Of a stretch of DNA of 64,000 bases, positions 1-9,947 are shown piece by piece; position 1 is the first letter of the stretch, and the number at the start of each line of letters is the position of its first letter. This stretch comes from Saprospiraceae bacterium (GTDB taxonomy: Bacteria > Bacteroidota > Bacteroidia > Chitinophagales > Saprospiraceae), in the NCBI GenBank assembly GCA_020628855.1, contig JAHDEL010000002.1, positions 50,814 to 114,813 of the forward strand, written 5' to 3'. The translations under genes were made by a program, and so were the position numbers. The notes below the pieces were generated by a model. It saw only the letters and a program-made list of their open reading frames with translations, was not told the origin of the DNA and did no database searches.

Positions 1-865
1 CACCACCAGCAGCAGGAGAAGTCCATACTACAGCACCATTGATAAGGATTTCCATTTGACTATATGGTGCAACACCATCATCAGCTGGAACAAAATAGTT
101 GAAACAAAAATCACCTGCAGAACTGGTAGAAAGATCATATGATCCAAAATCTAAAATTCCACCAGGACCACCGCCTGACATTTCAAATAAAATGTAGCCA
201 GCGCCGTCAGCACCAGTACCACAAAAGTCTGTCGGCGCATCTGATCCAGCAGAACCAGCACCAGCAGCACCACCTGAAGTAGTTGGGCATACTTGATTCT
301 GCACATATCCTGCACTAGTCGTAATTGTCATTGGTAATGGTATGCATACTTCACCAGGAGCCCCAACAGTTGCTGGACCTCCAACGCATGGATCATTTGG
401 ACATGCACCAGCAGTAAATGTGATGTCAAACTGGAAATCTAGAGGATCCCATTGGTCTCCCCAAGCAATCAAGTAAGTAACACCAGCAGCAGCTGTAAAT
501 GTAGCAGAAGAACCAAAAGTAGTTCCAACACCACAGCCAGCATCGTCGTTTTCAGCAACTAGGAAAGTACCTCCAACGCTACAATCACCTGTGAAGATGA
601 TAAGCTCTGTGTCAGTTCCAGCTGGGTCATTACAAGACTCAACTGTAACATCACCACAACCAGGCGCCGTCCATTCGAATATTGTTGCATTTGCACCATC
701 TAATTCAGCACATCCGTTCGCATCATCAAGGCCACCTGGAGTAGCCACCTGATTCGCGGATGCAGATGTATTAGATCCTGTTACAGCCACCTGGACTCCA
801 GGACATTGCCCGTACACCATAAAACTGCTAACAGTTGCTAATAAAATTGTTAAAAATCTTTTCAT
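1..865 (-). CDS. Secreted protein with PPC-like domain, truncated by window edge
   Basis: Reading the minus strand from the ATG at 865 gives 288 open codons that run off the left edge, so the C-terminus is missing. The N-terminus (MKRFLTILLATVSSFMVYGQ) is a clean signal peptide ending at Gln. Residues of about 20-150 form a beta-rich, Cys-containing module with a TELIIFTGDC stretch and a YLIAWGDQ stretch. This resembles bacterial pre-peptidase C-terminal (PPC) type domains that decorate secreted Bacteroidota proteins. A second Gly/Ala/Ser-rich segment follows. A T9SS sorting domain would be expected in the missing part (inference). It lies 19 nt downstream of the small secreted gene at 885-1274, and the two genes share an identical 13-nt leader. 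Catalytic function is unknown. Confidence 0.8.
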   Translation of the reverse strand, partial: MKRFLTILLATVSSFMVYGQCPGVQVAVTGSNTSASANQVATPGGLDDANGCAELDGANATIFEWTAPGCGDVTVESCNDPAGTDTELIIFTGDCSVGGTFLVAENDDAGCGVGTTFGSSATFTAAAGVTYLIAWGDQWDPLDFQFDITFTAGACPNDPCVGGPATVGAPGEVCIPLPMTITTSAGYVQNQVCPTTSGGAAGAGSAGSDAPTDFCGTGADGAGYILFEMSGGGPGGILDFGSYDLSTSSAGDFCFNYFVPADDGVAPYSQMEILINGAVVWTSPAAGG

Positions 866-884
866 TTGAGATTGAGTTTTTACG

Positions 885-1274
885 TTAAGAATTAATCAAA
901 GTGTAGAGATCAACGAATTCTTGGTTGGCAAGATTCGGAGTAATCCCTCTAAGTCTTGCATAATGTTGATATGCATACTCAGCAGCTGTATAAAAGTCAA
1001 GACCTGACCTTAAGTTACTAAGTACTTTTTCATACATTTCAAGCTTTGCTCTAAGCTCAAGAGCTTGAGTTGATTCTTGATCAAGACCATTTAATTGAGT
1101 TTGCGTGATCACATACTCCACTTTGACTTTTTTTGCAACTGCAAAATAGTCTGCGTCGCTAGTCACATGACCATTTCCAGATCCTGGAGCGCCAAAAGAC
1201 TGAGCAGAAACACCAACCGTCATTAAGCAAAAGCAAAATGCTAAAGTCATCAATCGAAAAACTTTAATTTTCAT
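885..1274 (-). CDS. Small secreted helical protein, unknown function
   Basis: This 129-residue protein has a signal peptide (MKIKVFRLMTLAFCFCLMTVGVSA, cut before QSFG). After a short Gly-rich linker comes a helical, charged domain (about residues 40-129) rich in Ala, Leu and Tyr. I recognise no family. It has no C-terminal T9SS signal, so a periplasmic or Sec-exported location is more likely than surface display. It is the first gene of a probable two-gene operon with the truncated gene at 1-865 (19-nt gap). The long upstream gap (1275-1805) contains hairpins and one TATATTTG box, so the mRNA may carry a long structured leader. Confidence 0.75.
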   Translation of the reverse strand: MKIKVFRLMTLAFCFCLMTVGVSAQSFGAPGSGNGHVTSDADYFAVAKKVKVEYVITQTQLNGLDQESTQALELRAKLEMYEKVLSNLRSGLDFYTAAEYAYQHYARLRGITPNLANQEFVDLYTLINS

Positions 1275-1805
1275 GAGATTGAGTTTTGGGTTAAAAATTT
1301 AGGTTTAAAAAAATTTGATTATATCGATTCTAGCCAACCAAATAGTATTATGGCACTACACCTTCCATCATTATGAAAGACATAAAGACCGCTTAACAAT
1401 GAATACAATCACACACACATCTTTATGTGAGCCTAATCCATCCATCAAAAAAGCGCTGAATTAAACATACCAAGGCCTCGATAAGCCCATTATAGAGCCC
1501 TATAGCTTAATTCAACTCAAACTTGAAAATTGATACAATAAAAGACAACTGGGAAAGAAACGATGCGAAATGATTTCGTCGACGTAGATTGAGCATCGTA
1601 AAAGCACATAACAATAATGTGCAGAATGGTTCTTTAAAAACTCAGTTGGCTATATGTAATCAATTATACGCTTAGTAAATATGGAGGCGAAAATTCTTCA
1701 AAATTCACCTGATTACTCCATATTCAGCAACAAATATACTATTACACCTCTACAATCCACTACACTAACTGAAAATTTATTTATAATTTTTTTTTTAATA
1801 TGTTG
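1275..1805. other. 531-bp intergenic region with hairpins, no gene
   Basis: No convincing gene lies between the two minus-strand neighbours. A plus-strand ORF at 1681-1908 overlaps the 3' end of the next gene and looks spurious. The region does hold inverted repeats: CACAT/ATGTG at 1416-1429, a 7-bp ACGATGC/GCATCGT pair at 1560-1599 with an inner GAAAT/ATTTC, and GCACAT/ATGTGC at 1604-1622. A minus-strand TATATTTG box lies at 1731-1738. These may form a structured leader for the gene at 885-1274 or the 3' end of the upstream FG-GAP mRNA. Confidence 0.5.
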
Positions 1806-4800
1806 CTACCTCGTCCTTTTAGCTACCTGCAGAGGACCATTGTTAACAGTAGCCAATACCGAAGTGTTTTCATCTTTATTAACAGCTATGACATCCTTAA
1901 CATCATAAGGCCAATAGATTCCACTCTCCTGAAGAGATAAAAACTCGAATGCAACCTTATCTCTTGTAGCATTTAGTATTACCCCTCCGAAAGAAGCATC
2001 TGCTCTAGATGTTTCTGCTTCCGTTTGATACATATTGCCACCATAAATAATGTCAAGTCTTTCATCGCCATCTACGTCATAGAGAGCCACACCATTCATT
2101 GGACTTAATTGTGCTTCCCTAGGTAAAGCAACAATATCAAATGAACCTCCTCTATTAATTAAGGCTATACTTTCAAATAGATTAGCTTCCATATGAAGCC
2201 ATTTATCCAACCTGGCACCCAAAAGGCCCTTGATATCTAAACTTGCAAACTCTTCATAATTCTTCGTCTCTTCTTTGATGAAAGGCATTTGTTGAGAAGA
2301 ACACTCTCTTCCTCTAATTGGAACCAACTTGTCGTTATACTCTTTTGCCAACACAACATCAAAACTGCCATTATTATCATAATCTCCGCAGTACACATGA
2401 AAGGGCTTATCTACGCTTGCATGAAACTTATGATTGACTCCTAAATTGCCAATAACAAAATCTTGATCTCCATCATTGTCAAGATCACCGGCTTCAATTG
2501 TATTCCACCATCCTGCAGTATTGCCTAATCCAAATTCAGTAGTCGCATTTCGAAACTGTCCTCCTTCATTCAGCATAATGGTTATAGGCATCCATTCTCC
2601 AACAATGATAATATCTTGGTCTCCATCTGAATCTATATCATTCCAAGTGGATGATGTGACCATACCTAGTGATTGCAGGTTATGTGATTTACTGACATCA
2701 GTAAACTTTCCATTATCATTATTCAACAAATAGCTGAATGTTCCGAAAGGATAATGGTCGGGAAATATCCTGCCGCCCACGAAGAGATCAAAGTCTCCAT
2801 CTCCATCATAATCACAGACACTAACATGTTGACAAGATGAGACTGTCTCAGGAATTGCATCTTTTTGCCTTGTCAAGCTACCCTTGCCATCATTAGTGTA
2901 AAGTCGGCATTGATACATTGGAGATTTGACACCAAATTCTGAGCTTCCACTTACTACAAATAAATCTTGATCCCCATCTGAATCTGAATCAAACCAAACA
3001 CTTCCCATATCTTCAAAAGCTCTATCTTGTTTCAATGCTGGTTGATTTGCTTTAATAAAATTTCCATTCGATTGCTGAACGTACACTGACCCCGCTTGAT
3101 CCGCACCACCACCTACAAAGACATCCTCTAATCCATCACCATTACTATCACCCTTAGACAAAAAAGGACCATTCTGAGAAAATTTATGTGGTAGCAGCAC
3201 TTGCTTTCTATAATCGTCAAATACTTTTTCTTTATGCTTAAAAGCTGGAGAAAACTTGTTTGCAGTATTTACAAACGCTGGTTCTATTTGAGGTTTTTTA
3301 GGTGTAGTAGTTGTTGTGCTCTCTTTTCTAATTTCAACTAGTGAGTCAACAAGCACATCTGTCAACCTTGTAATAGATCCATCTAACCAAGCAACCTCTA
3401 CATAGTCTATCGCTTCCTTATCTCCTAAACCAAAATGGGCAACTGGTGATGAACAAGACTGAAAACCTCTTGTCGCTTTTGATTCGAAATATTGAAATCC
3501 ACTTGCAGTCTTCAGGGTAATCTTAGCATTTTGATAATGAACACCGTTTGCATCTAAAGCTTTCACTCTTAAGAAATGTTCATTGGCTGAAGTATTTTCA
3601 ATAATAACTGATGGTTCATTCAAGTTATTCAAAACTAAATCAATATCACCATCATTATCTAAGTCACCTACGGCTGCACCTTGTGAAAGCATTGGTCTAT
3701 TAATTCCCCATTGCTTTGTTTTATTCTTGAATTCTAATCCCGTAATATTCTTATAAATCTGATTTGGAATAAACTCTTGAGGCATCACTTCTAGCAACTC
3801 TTCAATAGTTAATCCTCTTCCTAAAGCAGCAGCTTTACTGTTTGCTGTTTCTTTATAGTCTTTATTAAACACATCATGCTTAAATCCATTTGCTACAAAG
3901 AGGTCACGCATTCCATCATTATCAAAGTCCTCTAATAAGCATGACCAACTCCAATCAGTCTTGGAAATACCTGCCATTTGTGACACATCACTGAATCTTC
4001 TATCATCAGGATTCCCTGGCAGTGGTCCACTGTTCAGCTGCATCACATTATGCATGTATTGGTGGTGTAGGCCTAGTGCCTTCATTCCTTCAAACGTCTG
4101 AACATCCATTGAAGCCATGTTTGTCTTCGAGCGCTTATAATCAAATGGTAGCATCTCAGCAACGAAGATATCTTCTTCGCCGTCATTATTTATATCAGCA
4201 ATATCTACTCCCATTGCATAGAAAGCAATATGAGCCATAAAATCATTTATCCTATCTGTAAATGTCCCATCTCCATTATTAATGTAGAGGTAGTCTGGCT
4301 CTTTAAAATCATTTGCGACATAGATATCTACATTGCCATCTTTGTTTATATCTGCTGTAACCAAACCAAGGCCATGCCCATAATTGACGATCCCAGCTTT
4401 TCGAGAAACATCAGTGAAAGTATTATCACCATTGTTTCTGTAAAGTTTATCTCTGACATCCTCAGGGGGAGACTTCCTTATTGCTAACCTTGCTTGAAGC
4501 TCCATGTCTTCAGCAACTGGATGGTTAGTCAGATACATGTCCAAGTCACCATCTTTATCGAAATCAAAAAAACTGGATTGAACAGAGAAGCTCGCATCGG
4601 CTAAGCCATACTCCTTTGCCTTTTCGGCAAATGTGTTATCCTGCTGATTAATAAATAAAAGGTTTTGTCTACTTTCTCTTTCAATCGTCGGCCAGCCACT
4701 CTTACAAACATAAATATCCAAGTATCCATCTCGATTAATATCTACCATGGTCACACCAGTATGCCAAGCACCGTTTCCGCCAATCTTAGCTTCCTTCGAG

Positions 4801-5129
4801 ATATCTTTAAATTTGAGATCCCCTTCATTGAGGTAAAGTTGATTCTCAACTTCATTACCAGTAAAAAAAACATCTTCTAGACCGTCATTGTTTATGTCAC
4901 CTACTGCTACTCCACCTCCATTGTAGATATACTCAAAATTGAAATAATTCTTATCTATCGTTTCTTTTACTTTGTTGTAAAATGCTATCCCTGACTTATT
5001 CGGAGAAAGTATTCTGAAGCCTTCTGAATGGGTTTCTTCAGCCTTTGAGGGCTGTTGAGTTTGATCTTCTGAGCAACTTGTACAGTAAATAATGCTCAAC
5101 AATATAAAAGACAGATTTCTTAGCCTCAT
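1806..5129 (-). CDS. FG-GAP/VCBS repeat lipoprotein with ASPIC/UnbV domain
   Basis: The 1107-residue protein begins with a lipoprotein-type signal (SIIYCTSC, lipidation likely at Cys19). It carries many Ca-binding FG-GAP/VCBS repeats of the form D-x-N-x-D-G-x-x-D, for example DINNDGLEDVF, DINRDGYLDIY, DLDNDGDIDLV and DYDGDGDFDLF, consistent with stacked beta-propeller blades before and after a central ASPIC/UnbV module (about residues 515-595, including GFQSCSSPVAHFGLGD). This CRTAC1-like architecture is common in Bacteroidota surface lipoproteins. The role is probably extracellular binding or scaffolding; no catalytic motif is visible. The start codon is only 32 nt from the terminator hairpin that closes the upstream operon, and no good -7 box lies between them, so expression may depend on readthrough. 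It is complete and has no frameshift. Confidence 0.88.
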   Translation of the reverse strand: MRLRNLSFILLSIIYCTSCSEDQTQQPSKAEETHSEGFRILSPNKSGIAFYNKVKETIDKNYFNFEYIYNGGGVAVGDINNDGLEDVFFTGNEVENQLYLNEGDLKFKDISKEAKIGGNGAWHTGVTMVDINRDGYLDIYVCKSGWPTIERESRQNLLFINQQDNTFAEKAKEYGLADASFSVQSSFFDFDKDGDLDMYLTNHPVAEDMELQARLAIRKSPPEDVRDKLYRNNGDNTFTDVSRKAGIVNYGHGLGLVTADINKDGNVDIYVANDFKEPDYLYINNGDGTFTDRINDFMAHIAFYAMGVDIADINNDGEEDIFVAEMLPFDYKRSKTNMASMDVQTFEGMKALGLHHQYMHNVMQLNSGPLPGNPDDRRFSDVSQMAGISKTDWSWSCLLEDFDNDGMRDLFVANGFKHDVFNKDYKETANSKAAALGRGLTIEELLEVMPQEFIPNQIYKNITGLEFKNKTKQWGINRPMLSQGAAVGDLDNDGDIDLVLNNLNEPSVIIENTSANEHFLRVKALDANGVHYQNAKITLKTASGFQYFESKATRGFQSCSSPVAHFGLGDKEAIDYVEVAWLDGSITRLTDVLVDSLVEIRKESTTTTTPKKPQIEPAFVNTANKFSPAFKHKEKVFDDYRKQVLLPHKFSQNGPFLSKGDSNGDGLEDVFVGGGADQAGSVYVQQSNGNFIKANQPALKQDRAFEDMGSVWFDSDSDGDQDLFVVSGSSEFGVKSPMYQCRLYTNDGKGSLTRQKDAIPETVSSCQHVSVCDYDGDGDFDLFVGGRIFPDHYPFGTFSYLLNNDNGKFTDVSKSHNLQSLGMVTSSTWNDIDSDGDQDIIIVGEWMPITIMLNEGGQFRNATTEFGLGNTAGWWNTIEAGDLDNDGDQDFVIGNLGVNHKFHASVDKPFHVYCGDYDNNGSFDVVLAKEYNDKLVPIRGRECSSQQMPFIKEETKNYEEFASLDIKGLLGARLDKWLHMEANLFESIALINRGGSFDIVALPREAQLSPMNGVALYDVDGDERLDIIYGGNMYQTEAETSRADASFGGVILNATRDKVAFEFLSLQESGIYWPYDVKDVIAVNKDENTSVLATVNNGPLQVAKRTR

Positions 5130-5161
5130 TGTTCAGGTAGAGATAATAAGGCTGTAAAACT

Positions 5162-5190
5162 AAAAAGGCACTCCAAATTAATGGAGTGCC
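5162..5190 (-). terminator. Intrinsic terminator after the PorP/SprF gene
   Basis: A perfect 9-bp stem (GGCACTCCA at 5167-5175, TGGAGTGCC at 5182-5190, 6-nt loop) is followed on the minus strand by a U-run (AAAAA at 5162-5166 on the plus strand). It closes the cohesin/SprB-like and PorP/SprF operon. It also sits just before the start of the FG-GAP gene. Confidence 0.88.
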
Positions 5191-5215
5191 TTGAAGTATA
5201 TTTTTTATCGTAATA

Positions 5216-6193
5216 TTATTTCTCCACTTCTGGATTCATCACAGTTGGCTTATCTTTTCTTCCAATATCAAATCTAACTGATAGCTCATGCGAGCCATTA
5301 TTGTAGGCTTGAAAATTGTGTCTAGAAATATTATAAGAATAGAAAAAGTTAAAAGCATTAACCCTTGCACCAATTAAGAATCCAAGTCTTTCATCAGCTC
5401 CAACTGTATAAGTAACACCACCTGTAAGTTTCTCATCTAAGAACTTACCCAAAAGGTTGATGTCAACATGTAACGGGACATATCTCAAGCTCTTAATCAT
5501 AATTGAAGGCTCAGCAACGATATCATAAGCCTCAGCATTAAATCGATACCCAAGCTGTAACATATACCCAAATACTTGTTCTGTTGCTTCACCATTACTT
5601 GCATCTAACATAGAACTAATCAGACCAGGTAGAGTCAATCCATAGATAAACTTCTCTGCGTAAACACCTTGTACACCAACCGAGACATCAAAGAAGTTTT
5701 GACCATCTAATCTTGCTAACAATAATGCATCTGCTGCACTATCAAGATTTTCGTCATTTAGGACTCCTGCATCAATCCCGTGTCCAATAAATTCGGTAGC
5801 AAGACCGATTCCCATCTTGTTATTGTCAGAATGTAGTGAATAGGATAACCCTAGCTGACCTTTTAATGTCTCAAGGGCGCCATTAGAGTCAGAGAGTACC
5901 ATTACACCCAAACCTAGTCTATTGCCAATACTCCCATCATATCTAGCAGAATACGTTTTAGGAGCGCCCGGGAATGTAGCCCATTTATTTCTATAGTTAA
6001 AAAGAATAGTATGATAACCACTCTGACCAATTGCACCAGGATTGACAAGGACAGGATTAAGATAAGCTTGTGTAGTAATATATCGCTCATCAAAATATCT
6101 CGCTTGTCCTTTTATAGATTGACTAAGTAGAGTTAATACCACTATCAATCCGATACTCAGTGCTATACGTTGAAAATAATATTGTGTATTCAT
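5216..6193 (-). CDS. PorP/SprF family T9SS-associated outer-membrane protein
   Basis: The 325-residue protein has an N-terminal signal anchor and the family's typical start of the mature part (YITTQAYLNPVLVNPGAIG), followed by alternating beta-strands ending in VRFDIGRK. PorP/SprF proteins are outer-membrane barrels that work with T9SS. SprF-like members are generally encoded next to, and needed for secretion of, a partner with a type B C-terminal sorting domain. That is the arrangement here: the upstream gene at 6230-9916 ends in a type B domain and lies 36 nt away, with a shared promoter and a terminator directly after this gene. I therefore infer a dedicated partner for that protein rather than the core PorP. 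No other core T9SS gene is in the window. Confidence 0.9.
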   Translation of the reverse strand: MNTQYYFQRIALSIGLIVVLTLLSQSIKGQARYFDERYITTQAYLNPVLVNPGAIGQSGYHTILFNYRNKWATFPGAPKTYSARYDGSIGNRLGLGVMVLSDSNGALETLKGQLGLSYSLHSDNNKMGIGLATEFIGHGIDAGVLNDENLDSAADALLLARLDGQNFFDVSVGVQGVYAEKFIYGLTLPGLISSMLDASNGEATEQVFGYMLQLGYRFNAEAYDIVAEPSIMIKSLRYVPLHVDINLLGKFLDEKLTGGVTYTVGADERLGFLIGARVNAFNFFYSYNISRHNFQAYNNGSHELSVRFDIGRKDKPTVMNPEVEK

Positions 6194-6229
6194 TGTATCT
6201 CTTCTTTGTTGATTTAAGGGATGAAAAGA

Positions 6230-9200
6230 TTATTGTCTTAATAAAGTTGTTGAACCTTTGAATATTCGAGTATCACCATTAGGGAAGGTTCCGGTCAACA
6301 CCCAAAAATATGTGCCTTCTGTAAGTTCGTTTCCATCTTGGTCGAGACCATTCCAATCATTATTATAATTACCTGTCTCCAAGATTTCTCTCCCCCATCT
6401 ATCATACATACCCAAATTGTACGCATCTAGATCATCTAAGCAATTCAAGGCAAAAATGTCATTGACGCCATCTCCATTTGGTGTAACAACAACATCTCCT
6501 GTATAACACGTCGCACTACCAACTTCGGGCACTACAGCTTGGGGTTGGAGTAAAGCAACACAACCGTTTCCATCAACTACTTCTACTGCATAAGTTCCTG
6601 CCTCAAGACCAGTCGCACTCAACGATGAGCTCACATTTGGTGTCCAATTCACAGTGTAGTCACCTACTCCTCCATCAACAAAGATGCTCACAGCTCCATT
6701 GGATTGGCCCATATCTTCAGGGATAATCGTGTCTATGGTTACATCTATTGGTTCTGGAGCTGTTACTATAACAGTATTAGCCACATCGAATGTGCCACCA
6801 AATGTATTGTCAGTAGCAGAAACGCTGTACTCACCTGCACATAGTCCGTTAATTGGGAATGCTGTCGCGGTAACTACCTCTGCTGTACTAACATTAGTAA
6901 GTGTTATAGTTACATCAGCACTAGCTCCCATAATCGTCCCATCCACTACTCCATCGCATGTACCATCTCCACAAGACACTCCGAATCCAGCAAAACTGTT
7001 TTCCGAGATTACAACAAGATCTCCTACTCCAAAGCCATTCTGTGTAATACTTTCACAGAATATCGCAGAACAATCTTCAGAATCTGTTACTGTCACACAG
7101 TATTCACCTGGACATAGATCCAGTAAATCTTCTGTTGTCTCATTATTGCTCCACAAGAATGTATATCCACCATTACCACCCGAAGGTGTAATGTCGATTA
7201 TACCCAAGCAGAACGTTTGGTCTATATTAGTCAACTCTACAGTAACTGGATCAGACGGACCGTCCACTGTAAAATCTTGACTGACAATTATCATGTTGCT
7301 ATCTTCAACTTCCAGAGTGTGTGATCCTGCTTCAAGACCAATAGTGTTTACATCTTCACATGGTACTTCTTCGCCATCAATATAGCATGTATAGCTTCCA
7401 TCAGCAGATGGACAACCACCAACTATATTTACTCCTTGAAGACTGCCACTACTTTCACCAAAACATGCAACATTATCTGTTTGTAGAGTCCCAACTATCT
7501 CAAGAGCAGTAAGACTAGAAGTAATTTCGAATGTTCCTGAATCACTGAGAAGACCATCCCCTGCTTCAAAAGTATATACTCCAGGAGCAAGGTTGTCTAA
7601 TGTACCAGTACATGCAACTGGCATTTCATTTAATTCACATTCGTATTGTCCTCCCTGAGGGCAACCACCAGTGATTGTATACGTAATTGATCCTGTACCA
7701 GAACTGCAGTCAATATTTGTCGGAGTTCCAAGAGTAAGTACTACACTTTCGATAGTATTCTGTATGGTCCATGACATTGCATCAGAGCATCCTGTATCCG
7801 TATCTGTCACAGTAACTGATATTGCTCCAGCTGGCAAATCTTGTCTATTAGCAAGTGTCTTGCTTCCAGGGTTATCCGACCAACAGTACTCATAGTTGCC
7901 TGATCCTCCAGACACAGTTGTGGATACACTACCAAGTCCATCGCAATCTACATCTGATGAAGATCCGTTGACTTCAATGTCTGAAACTGAGCCAACCATT
8001 ACAGAAGTACTGGCTGTACAGCCATTACCATCAGTGACAACAACAGTATAACTTCCTGCATTCACATTTGTCGGATTAGCTCCTGAGAGACCGCCCGTCC
8101 ATGTGTAGTTTGGTGTTCCTGTATTCCCTGTAACATTTGTAGTTATACTACCTCCCGCGGCACATGTCGCGTTGGTTCCTGATGCTGTAATCGAAATCGG
8201 GTTGTTAGGTTGTACAATGGTAACGCAATTTGTAGCGCTACAATCATTTGCATCTGATACGGTTACACAATAAGTACCAGCCGTAAGATTCTGAATATTA
8301 CAATCTGTGCCAGAATTTATTTGATTATTATTGCTGTCTTCCCATATACAAGAATAAGGTGCAGTACCACCTGTTGCACTCAAGAGGACACTTCCACTGT
8401 CATCACCAAAGCATCCAACATTTGTAACTTCTGGGCTCAATATTATGTTTGCTATCTCACAAGGGGGAGGCATATCACACTCTACAGATATTACTCCATC
8501 ACTTGTTGTGAAAGGTACTGTAACTATCTCCCCACTATATTCTGCAGCAATTTCTATGTCTGGATTTCCTACTATTTCAATTGTATAATCTAGTACATCT
8601 CCTGGGTTTGCATTCGCGCAATCAGCGTTTATGTCAAAGCAAACCTCAAATAATACAGATCCATCATCTACTGTCACTCCACCTCCTGAAGGCGATGACC
8701 AAGAAACATTCAATCTATTTTCAACGATGTTAATGTTAGAATTGCAGTTTATCGGAAGTTCCGTGTTTGGATTAATCTTTTCATCATAGGTAAACACAGA
8801 ATCATCCCACTCAAGGGTAAACTGCATCGTGGTGATAGAGATAAAATTATTTACTATCACAGGTATACATGCAGTAGTTCCATCTTGATAAGTACCATCC
8901 ACAACATCTAACTCAAAGACAGGAACAACTTGCTCAACAATCTCAATGCACCCATCATTCGTACCTAGGGATAATGAATTACCACCACCAATAACTTCTA
9001 AAGTGATATTACCTATATCTGTAAACACAAGAGGTGAGATATCTCCGACATTACCTACAGCATCAAATACTAGTTTGACCACTTGAGTACCATCAGGCAC
9101 TGTCGTAGGGTCGAATACCCAAAGGAAAGATAAGTTTCCTGGACTCGATTCAGCAACGCCTTGGCTACCCATAGGCACGTTGATGAAATCAAAACCTTTG

Positions 9201-9916
9201 AAATCTAATACATTAGGATCATAGGTTATTCCTCCTTGAAAGCTTTCTACATCAGTAAATCCTTCTACTGAAACAAATGCACATACTTCACTCCCTTCTG
9301 TTACCTGCTCTTTACTTGCAGTGTATTCGAAATCAAACTCTGGATCTGGTGGGTTATCACCACAATTACCAGCAATCTGTATTGGTAGAGGAGAAGCAGA
9401 AGCTCCTAAATTACTTTCAATAGCAAAATCAAAATTTGCATACACTTCGATTTCACCAAATGGTGGGTTATCACCAAGTGTCATCATAGTGGAGTCACAT
9501 TCAGCACCAATGGCAATAAAGCAAACACTAAAGAATGCTGAACCATCTGGCATTGTCGTAACATCCAAACCATTTTCCCAACTCACCGCTATCTGACCGT
9601 CAGGATATTGGGTAGACATACCATTAACTGTTATGGTATTACCTGGGTAATTTATACTTGACAGGTCAAATGTTGAACTGGAAGTATTCAAGTCAGGAGC
9701 AAAATTCGTTATTGTATCGAATTGCATCACTGTTGAGTCCCAATACAGCCAAAATTGAAGACTATTTATATCTACAAAATTGTCAACTGTAACATCTACA
9801 GTAATTTTCGAACCCGGAGCAGGCATTGTATCAGCTGATTCAAAATTAACAACTAATTGTGCTTGCAGGGCGAAACTGAATGCTAGGAATAAAAAGGTAT
9901 TAATGATATATTTCAT
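6230..9916 (-). CDS. Cohesin-like/SprB-repeat surface protein, T9SS type B signal
   Basis: The protein has 1228 residues with a signal peptide cut after FALQAQ (residue 20). Three cohesin-like beta-sandwich modules follow at about 21-183, 193-326 and 332-479. Each shows the pattern G-x-V-x-V-x-V-x-N-F followed by a strand such as SLQFWLYWDSTVMQFD or TMQFTLEWDDSVFTYD, and closes with a DGS-x-FF-x-VCF stretch. Residues of about 485-1130 are SprB-type repeats (for example GSYTVVVTDGNGCTAS), each with conserved Cys. The last ~95 residues (VTPNGDGVNDIF, YDRWGREI, GTYFWVL) are a gliding/T9SS type B C-terminal domain. It is likely a large surface adhesin or scaffold, exported with the adjacent PorP/SprF protein. 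The neighbouring gene upstream encodes a dockerin-containing protein. Confidence 0.88.
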   Translation of the reverse strand: MKYIINTFLFLAFSFALQAQLVVNFESADTMPAPGSKITVDVTVDNFVDINSLQFWLYWDSTVMQFDTITNFAPDLNTSSSTFDLSSINYPGNTITVNGMSTQYPDGQIAVSWENGLDVTTMPDGSAFFSVCFIAIGAECDSTMMTLGDNPPFGEIEVYANFDFAIESNLGASASPLPIQIAGNCGDNPPDPEFDFEYTASKEQVTEGSEVCAFVSVEGFTDVESFQGGITYDPNVLDFKGFDFINVPMGSQGVAESSPGNLSFLWVFDPTTVPDGTQVVKLVFDAVGNVGDISPLVFTDIGNITLEVIGGGNSLSLGTNDGCIEIVEQVVPVFELDVVDGTYQDGTTACIPVIVNNFISITTMQFTLEWDDSVFTYDEKINPNTELPINCNSNINIVENRLNVSWSSPSGGGVTVDDGSVLFEVCFDINADCANANPGDVLDYTIEIVGNPDIEIAAEYSGEIVTVPFTTSDGVISVECDMPPPCEIANIILSPEVTNVGCFGDDSGSVLLSATGGTAPYSCIWEDSNNNQINSGTDCNIQNLTAGTYCVTVSDANDCSATNCVTIVQPNNPISITASGTNATCAAGGSITTNVTGNTGTPNYTWTGGLSGANPTNVNAGSYTVVVTDGNGCTASTSVMVGSVSDIEVNGSSSDVDCDGLGSVSTTVSGGSGNYEYCWSDNPGSKTLANRQDLPAGAISVTVTDTDTGCSDAMSWTIQNTIESVVLTLGTPTNIDCSSGTGSITYTITGGCPQGGQYECELNEMPVACTGTLDNLAPGVYTFEAGDGLLSDSGTFEITSSLTALEIVGTLQTDNVACFGESSGSLQGVNIVGGCPSADGSYTCYIDGEEVPCEDVNTIGLEAGSHTLEVEDSNMIIVSQDFTVDGPSDPVTVELTNIDQTFCLGIIDITPSGGNGGYTFLWSNNETTEDLLDLCPGEYCVTVTDSEDCSAIFCESITQNGFGVGDLVVISENSFAGFGVSCGDGTCDGVVDGTIMGASADVTITLTNVSTAEVVTATAFPINGLCAGEYSVSATDNTFGGTFDVANTVIVTAPEPIDVTIDTIIPEDMGQSNGAVSIFVDGGVGDYTVNWTPNVSSSLSATGLEAGTYAVEVVDGNGCVALLQPQAVVPEVGSATCYTGDVVVTPNGDGVNDIFALNCLDDLDAYNLGMYDRWGREILETGNYNNDWNGLDQDGNELTEGTYFWVLTGTFPNGDTRIFKGSTTLLRQ

Positions 9917-9947
9917 AATCTATTTGTACTAGATGCCTCTAAGAGTG

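Noticed and set aside
1681..1908. 75-residue plus-strand ORF in the intergenic region
   Set aside because: It overlaps the 3' end of the FG-GAP gene on the opposite strand, has no promoter box or homologous motif, and its hydrophobic stretch arises from a T-rich tract.
6684..7280. 198-residue ORF antisense to the SprB-like gene
   Set aside because: It is a shadow of the repeat region: Ser/Thr/Val-rich translation of the complementary strand of a regular coding sequence, with no start context.
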